NCBI RefSeq assembly: GCF_003628535.1
Contig: NZ_RBCI01000004.1
Coordinates: 496,001 to 560,000, forward strand
Length of the DNA: 64,000 nt
From: Flavisolibacter nicotianae
GTDB taxonomy: Bacteria; Bacteroidota; Bacteroidia; Chitinophagales; Chitinophagaceae
Direction: 5' to 3'
Shown: piece after piece, positions 60,816 through 64,000 of the stretch
How positions within the stretch are numbered: position 1 is the stretch's first letter
Layout of the letters: each line of letters starts with the position of its first letter
The notes under the pieces: model-generated
Database searches by the model: none
What the model saw: only the letters and a program-made list of their open reading frames with translations
What the model was told of the DNA's origin: nothing
Made by a program: the position numbers and the translations under genes

Positions 60816-61334
60816 TTGAGTCTGGCGGTATTGGGCGACTTGTACAGCCGCTACATGGACCTGCTCTATGGCGTTTGCCTGAAATACCTTGCTGATAAAG
60901 AAGACGCACAGGATGCGGTGATGGCCATTTTTGAAGAGCTGGTAACCAAGCTGCAACGGCACGAGGTGGAAAATTTCAAAAGCTGGGTTTATACGCTGGC
61001 AAAAAACCATTGCCTGATGAAGCTGCGTCAGCAGAAAAAACAACCCGTTACAAAATTGTCCGATTCGTTTATGCAATCGGGCGAAGACGGGCATCTGGAA
61101 GCGGTACTGGCCCGTGAAGAAAACCTGCGGCAACTGGAAGACTGCCTGCAGCAGTTGGGTGATGGCCAACGAAACGTGATCGAGCTTTTTTACCTGCAGG
61201 GTAAATGCTACAAGGAAATCAGTGAAGACACCGGGATCGACTGGAACAGCGTACGAAGTTCCATTCAGAACGGACGGCGCAACCTGAAGATCTGCATGGA
61301 AGCTGCGAAACAGCAAATTCAATCAAATGAGTGA
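60816..61334 (+). CDS. ECF-type RNA polymerase sigma factor (start uncertain)
   Basis: 172 residues if TTG 60816 is used. Region 2: LGDLYSRYMDLLYGVCLKYLADKEDAQDAVMAIFEEL, and FKSWVYTLAKNHCLMKLRQQ. Region 4: LEDCLQQLGDGQRNVIELFYLQGKCYKEISEDTG and SVRSSIQNGRRNL. Sequence typical of these sigma factors (SLSDLELISAYRTT) continues in frame upstream of the TTG, to an ATA at 60762 or a CTG at 60753, with no ATG, GTG or other TTG before a stop at 60738. The stop codon overlaps the anti-sigma gene by eight bases. Confidence 0.88.
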   Translation: MSLAVLGDLYSRYMDLLYGVCLKYLADKEDAQDAVMAIFEELVTKLQRHEVENFKSWVYTLAKNHCLMKLRQQKKQPVTKLSDSFMQSGEDGHLEAVLAREENLRQLEDCLQQLGDGQRNVIELFYLQGKCYKEISEDTGIDWNSVRSSIQNGRRNLKICMEAAKQQIQSNE

Positions 61335-62331
61335 GCCGACAAATTATACAGCAAAAGACATCGAACGCTACCTCCGTGGCGAAATGTCGGCTGCGGAAAT
61401 GCACCGGCTCGAAAAGGCTGCGCTGGACGACCCGCTTTTGGCTGATGCACTGGACGGTTACATGCAACGATCACCAGTAGCCGCCGACCTGCAGGAACTG
61501 CAAAACCGCCTGCAACAACGCATCGACAGGCGAGCCGGCGGAGCGGGTATCGTCGTGCCAATGTGGCTTCGCATAGCAGCGCTGTTTGTTTTACTTGCCG
61601 GTGCCGGCTGGCTGGCGATCCAAACATTTTCCCCGCGTGGCAGCGAAATCGCAAAAAATAATTCGGTAAAGGAACAACAACAAGCCCCGAAACTCACTGT
61701 TCCCGCCAAGTCGCCGGTGCAAACCACCGCTTCCACAGGCACAACGGACAGCAGCGATAACCGACAGGTAGTTGCCGCTGCAAAACAAAAAGGAACTGTT
61801 CAAACAAATGATCGAGTTACGGCAACGAGTACAGCTCCTGCGGCCGCTGGGGCAGTGAAAACACGAGGGGAAGAACCAGCAACCGCTGATGCCATACAAG
61901 TACTCGCTGCGCCTGCAGAGCGGCTGGACTCGGTTACTAACCAAACCGCCGCTGCTACTGCCCGGCCTTTGCCCACCGATTCGACAGGCCAGTACGGCTA
62001 CACAGAAAATGCACGGCTGCGCAGGGTGGCGGCTGCTAAAACTGCCGCGCCGGGCCACGGGGTAACGGACGGAGAGCCCGTGAACGGCTGGCCGCTGTTT
62101 GAAAACTTTGTCTCTCGCAACAGGAAACCGGTTGCCGGCTTACCTGCACTGCCCGACAGCAGCCGGTTCGTTGAACTGCAATTCGAAATTTCAACTGAAG
62201 GTATCCCCCAAAATATCCGCGTAACCAAATCGCTTTGCACGGCCTGCGATGCTGAGGCAATCCGCCTGCTGCAAAACGGGCCGCTCTGGAAAGGAAAAAC
62301 CGGCCTGGTGAAAATCCCGCTGAGTCCATAA
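61327..62331 (+). CDS. Putative anti-sigma factor with TonB-like C-terminal domain
   Basis: 334 residues. Residues 1-75 are cytosolic (DIERYLRGEMSAAEMHRLEKAALDDPLLADALDGYM), the pattern of anti-sigma heads. One membrane segment follows at about 78-97 (LRIAALFVLLAGAGWLAI). Then comes a long low-complexity A/T/Q-rich periplasmic stalk (about 100-250). The last 80 residues (FVELQFEISTEGIPQNIRVTKSLCTACDAEAIRLLQNGPLWKG) resemble a TonB C-terminal domain. Overlap with the sigma gene implies that the two are made together. An interaction with outer membrane proteins is inferred from the TonB-like end. Confidence 0.75.
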   Translation: MSEPTNYTAKDIERYLRGEMSAAEMHRLEKAALDDPLLADALDGYMQRSPVAADLQELQNRLQQRIDRRAGGAGIVVPMWLRIAALFVLLAGAGWLAIQTFSPRGSEIAKNNSVKEQQQAPKLTVPAKSPVQTTASTGTTDSSDNRQVVAAAKQKGTVQTNDRVTATSTAPAAAGAVKTRGEEPATADAIQVLAAPAERLDSVTNQTAAATARPLPTDSTGQYGYTENARLRRVAAAKTAAPGHGVTDGEPVNGWPLFENFVSRNRKPVAGLPALPDSSRFVELQFEISTEGIPQNIRVTKSLCTACDAEAIRLLQNGPLWKGKTGLVKIPLSP

Positions 62332-62506
62332 AGAAGTCAGCATTCGAATTTCCATTCCTGCCTATTGCCGGCTGCCCACTACTTTCTCTCTATTGTCATC
62401 CTTCCTCTGCCATCGGCATTTACGGAAACCTGAAAGCAATTTCCGTGTAACACCTTTCGAAAGAAAAAAGCACAATTGGGCATTTGGCAGGCTGGCATCC
62501 TAACAA

Positions 62507-62534
62507 TAAAAAAACGCTGGCCGAAACCAGCGTT
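62507..62534 (-). terminator. Terminator after the FKBP gene
   Basis: AACGCTGG and CCAGCGTT pair around a six-base loop, followed by a run of T on the minus strand (62507-62512). It lies 60 bases beyond the FKBP stop. The 262-base gap 62332-62593 holds no gene. Confidence 0.85.
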
Positions 62535-62593
62535 GAACACTATATTGAAAACGTCCGGCTGTTGCCGGTATCGTTTTGGACGTACGATTTTAT

Positions 62594-63046
62594 TTACGGC
62601 ATGATGATTCGGGAGGTCGCCTGGATATCCACCATTTCGATATCGAAGATGAGATCCTGGCCAGCCAGCGGGTGGTTGGCATCCAGCACGACAGCGTTTT
62701 CCTTTACCTCGGCTACAACCACCGGGAACTGTTGTCCCTGGTCGTTGCTAAGCATCAGTTGCATGCCCACCTGAGGATCCATGCCCTGCGGAAACTGGTC
62801 CTTCGGGAATTCGATCAGGTTGCCTGCTTCCCGTTGGCCGTAGGCTTCATCGGCGCCGATCTCCACTGTTTTCTTCTCACCTACCTGCATGCCTTTTACG
62901 CCTTCGTCAAAGCCTTTGATCATTTGACCGGCGCCCACTGTAAATTCAAGCGGATCGCGGCCCTCAGAGGAGTCAAAGGTTTCACCTGAGCGCAAACGAC
63001 CGTGGTAGTGCACTTTTACCTTGTCGCCTTCTTTTGCTTGTTGCAT
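62594..63046 (-). CDS. SlyD-like FKBP-type peptidyl-prolyl cis-trans isomerase
   Basis: 150 residues. VKVHYHGRLRSGETFDSSEGRDPLEFTVGAGQMIKGFDEGVKGMQVGEKKTV is the FKBP core with the SlyD pattern, then YGQREAGNLIEFPKDQFP, the IF-domain insertion, and VLDANHPLAGQDLIFDIEMVDI. No His-rich tail is present. Cytosolic prolyl isomerase and chaperone. It is monocistronic, with its own terminator. Confidence 0.92.
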   Translation of the reverse strand: MQQAKEGDKVKVHYHGRLRSGETFDSSEGRDPLEFTVGAGQMIKGFDEGVKGMQVGEKKTVEIGADEAYGQREAGNLIEFPKDQFPQGMDPQVGMQLMLSNDQGQQFPVVVAEVKENAVVLDANHPLAGQDLIFDIEMVDIQATSRIIMP

Positions 63047-63224
63047 GTTTTACTAATTTAATCGTTGTTTAATCCGGTTATTGAATATTGCCACTTTCAA
63101 CCGCTCTTGCAGCACCAGGTGGGGAGAGCAAAAAAGATAAAAGCAGGGCCGGCAAGTTAACCATCTTTCCTCTTTCTCTTTCGTTATTTTGCTGATCTTT
63201 GAATTTTACCTCAAAAGCAGTACC

Positions 63225-64000
63225 ATGTTATCCCGTTTGTTTCTCTTTCTTTTGGCTGCGTTGTCCGTACAAAGCCAGTGTTCCGCCCAAAAGCAAAAGA
63301 TCAGGATCAGTGAAAACAAGATCAAGGTGAAAACGAAAGGCTCCGCAAGCCTTCCGCAAACCGCCATCATTCCGGCCGCCGATCAGATGAATAAATACCT
63401 GCCCTTGCTGAAAGGAAAAAATGTGGCCCTGCTGGTCAACCAAACCTCCGTTGTCGGAAACACCCACCTGATCGACACCCTGCTGCACGCAGGTGTGAAA
63501 ATCAAGGTTGTCTTTGGTCCCGAGCACGGCTTTCGCGGCGATGCACCCGACGGTGCAAAGATTGAAACCACAACCGATCCGAAAACCGGTGTGCCTGTCG
63601 TTTCCCTTTACGGCAAAAAAAACAAACCGACACCTGAAGACCTGCGTGACGTGGACATTATGGTGTACGACATCCAGGATGTCGGCACCCGTTTTTACAC
63701 GTATATCTCCAGCATGCAATATTTCCTGGAAGCCGCTTTGGAGAACGGCATTCCCTTCGTGATCCTTGACCGTCCCAACCCGAACGGCTTTTACGTGGAC
63801 GGGCCCGTGCTGGATACGAAGTTTAAATCCTTCGTCGGCCTGCAACCGATCCCGGTTGTATACGGCATGACCATCGGCGAATATGCCCACATGCTTCTCG
63901 AAGAAGGCTGGCTGAACGAAGCCGCGAACAAAGCCTATGAAAAACTAAAACTGATCCGGTTCAGGGAAGGCGCCAAATATTTCCACCTGCAGGTGATCCC
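63225..64000 (+). CDS. NamZ-type exo-beta-N-acetylmuramidase (DUF1343), 3'-truncated by window edge
   Basis: 258 complete codons are visible. A signal peptide (1-21, ending SQCSAQ) precedes LPLLKGKNVALLVNQTSVVGNTHLIDTLL, VFGPEHGFRGDAPDGAKIE (catalytic-site motif of the family), VSLYGKKNKPTPEDLRDVDIMVYDIQDVGTRFYTYISSM and FVILDRPNPNGFYVDGPVLD. These are the classical DUF1343 landmarks; NamZ cleaves N-acetylmuramic acid from muropeptides in peptidoglycan turnover. The C-terminal domain is outside the window. Confidence 0.9.
   Translation, partial: MLSRLFLFLLAALSVQSQCSAQKQKIRISENKIKVKTKGSASLPQTAIIPAADQMNKYLPLLKGKNVALLVNQTSVVGNTHLIDTLLHAGVKIKVVFGPEHGFRGDAPDGAKIETTTDPKTGVPVVSLYGKKNKPTPEDLRDVDIMVYDIQDVGTRFYTYISSMQYFLEAALENGIPFVILDRPNPNGFYVDGPVLDTKFKSFVGLQPIPVVYGMTIGEYAHMLLEEGWLNEAANKAYEKLKLIRFREGAKYFHLQVI

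Overview
The window comes from a member of the Bacteroidota, most likely family Chitinophagaceae (Flavisolibacter/Niastella/Chitinophaga type). The evidence is a SusC/SusD pair, a propeller-type sensor kinase with an AraC-type response regulator, a T9SS-like C-terminal domain, many lipoproteins and signal peptides ending in AQ, tRNA genes without encoded CCA, and roughly 50% GC. Genus is inferred, not shown. No rRNA, CRISPR array or complete insertion sequence was seen.

Positions 1-29450 form a large polysaccharide utilisation locus (PUL). Almost all of it is on the minus strand, read from 25076 down to 1: GH2 glycosidase, sulfatase and a lipoprotein formylglycine-generating enzyme, closed by a terminator at 20250-20282; then GH92 mannosidase, GH127 arabinofuranosidase, a giant VCBS/ASPIC protein, a vanadium haloperoxidase-like PAP2 protein and a ricin-type lectin; then SusC, SusD and a DUF3823 lipoprotein, followed by a hairpin; then GH43, a PHP-like protein and a glutaminase-like protein that runs off the left edge. 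The divergent regulator pair (25503-29447) has the parts of a hybrid two-component system, split into kinase and regulator by a single in-frame TGA. The enzymes suggest a branched, possibly sulfated glycan or glycoprotein bearing arabinofuranose, alpha-mannose and beta-galactose-type residues. The exact target cannot be read from sequence.

Positions 29450-48400 are mixed housekeeping and accessory genes: tRNA-Leu(CAA), ribose-5-phosphate isomerase, a B12-type radical SAM protein, L-serine ammonia-lyase, VOC proteins, esterases, a PAS/GAF histidine kinase, an amidohydrolase with a nearby AraC regulator, tRNA-Asp(GTC) and an M6-type metalloprotease without a visible signal peptide. A deletion scar at about 38160 joins the N-terminal third of a GMC oxidoreductase to the C-terminal part of a gluconate dehydrogenase subunit 3-like protein.

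Positions 48600-52230 are a compact phage-derived module: an S24/CI-type repressor facing a leftward set of small phage-type genes that includes a Sak4-like ATPase. Five GTGAA half-sites lie in the intergenic control region. No phage structural genes or integrase flank it.

Positions 52300-64000 are mostly core genes on the plus strand: accA, dapA, an esterase, rnhA, a YraN nuclease-like protein, a Xer recombinase, and an ECF sigma factor overlapping its putative anti-sigma factor with a TonB-like end. On the minus strand are manA, a DUF6580 membrane protein, a T9SS-like orphan domain and an FKBP isomerase. A NamZ-type exo-muramidase runs off the right edge. Several intergenic spaces here hold degenerate heptad or palindromic repeats.
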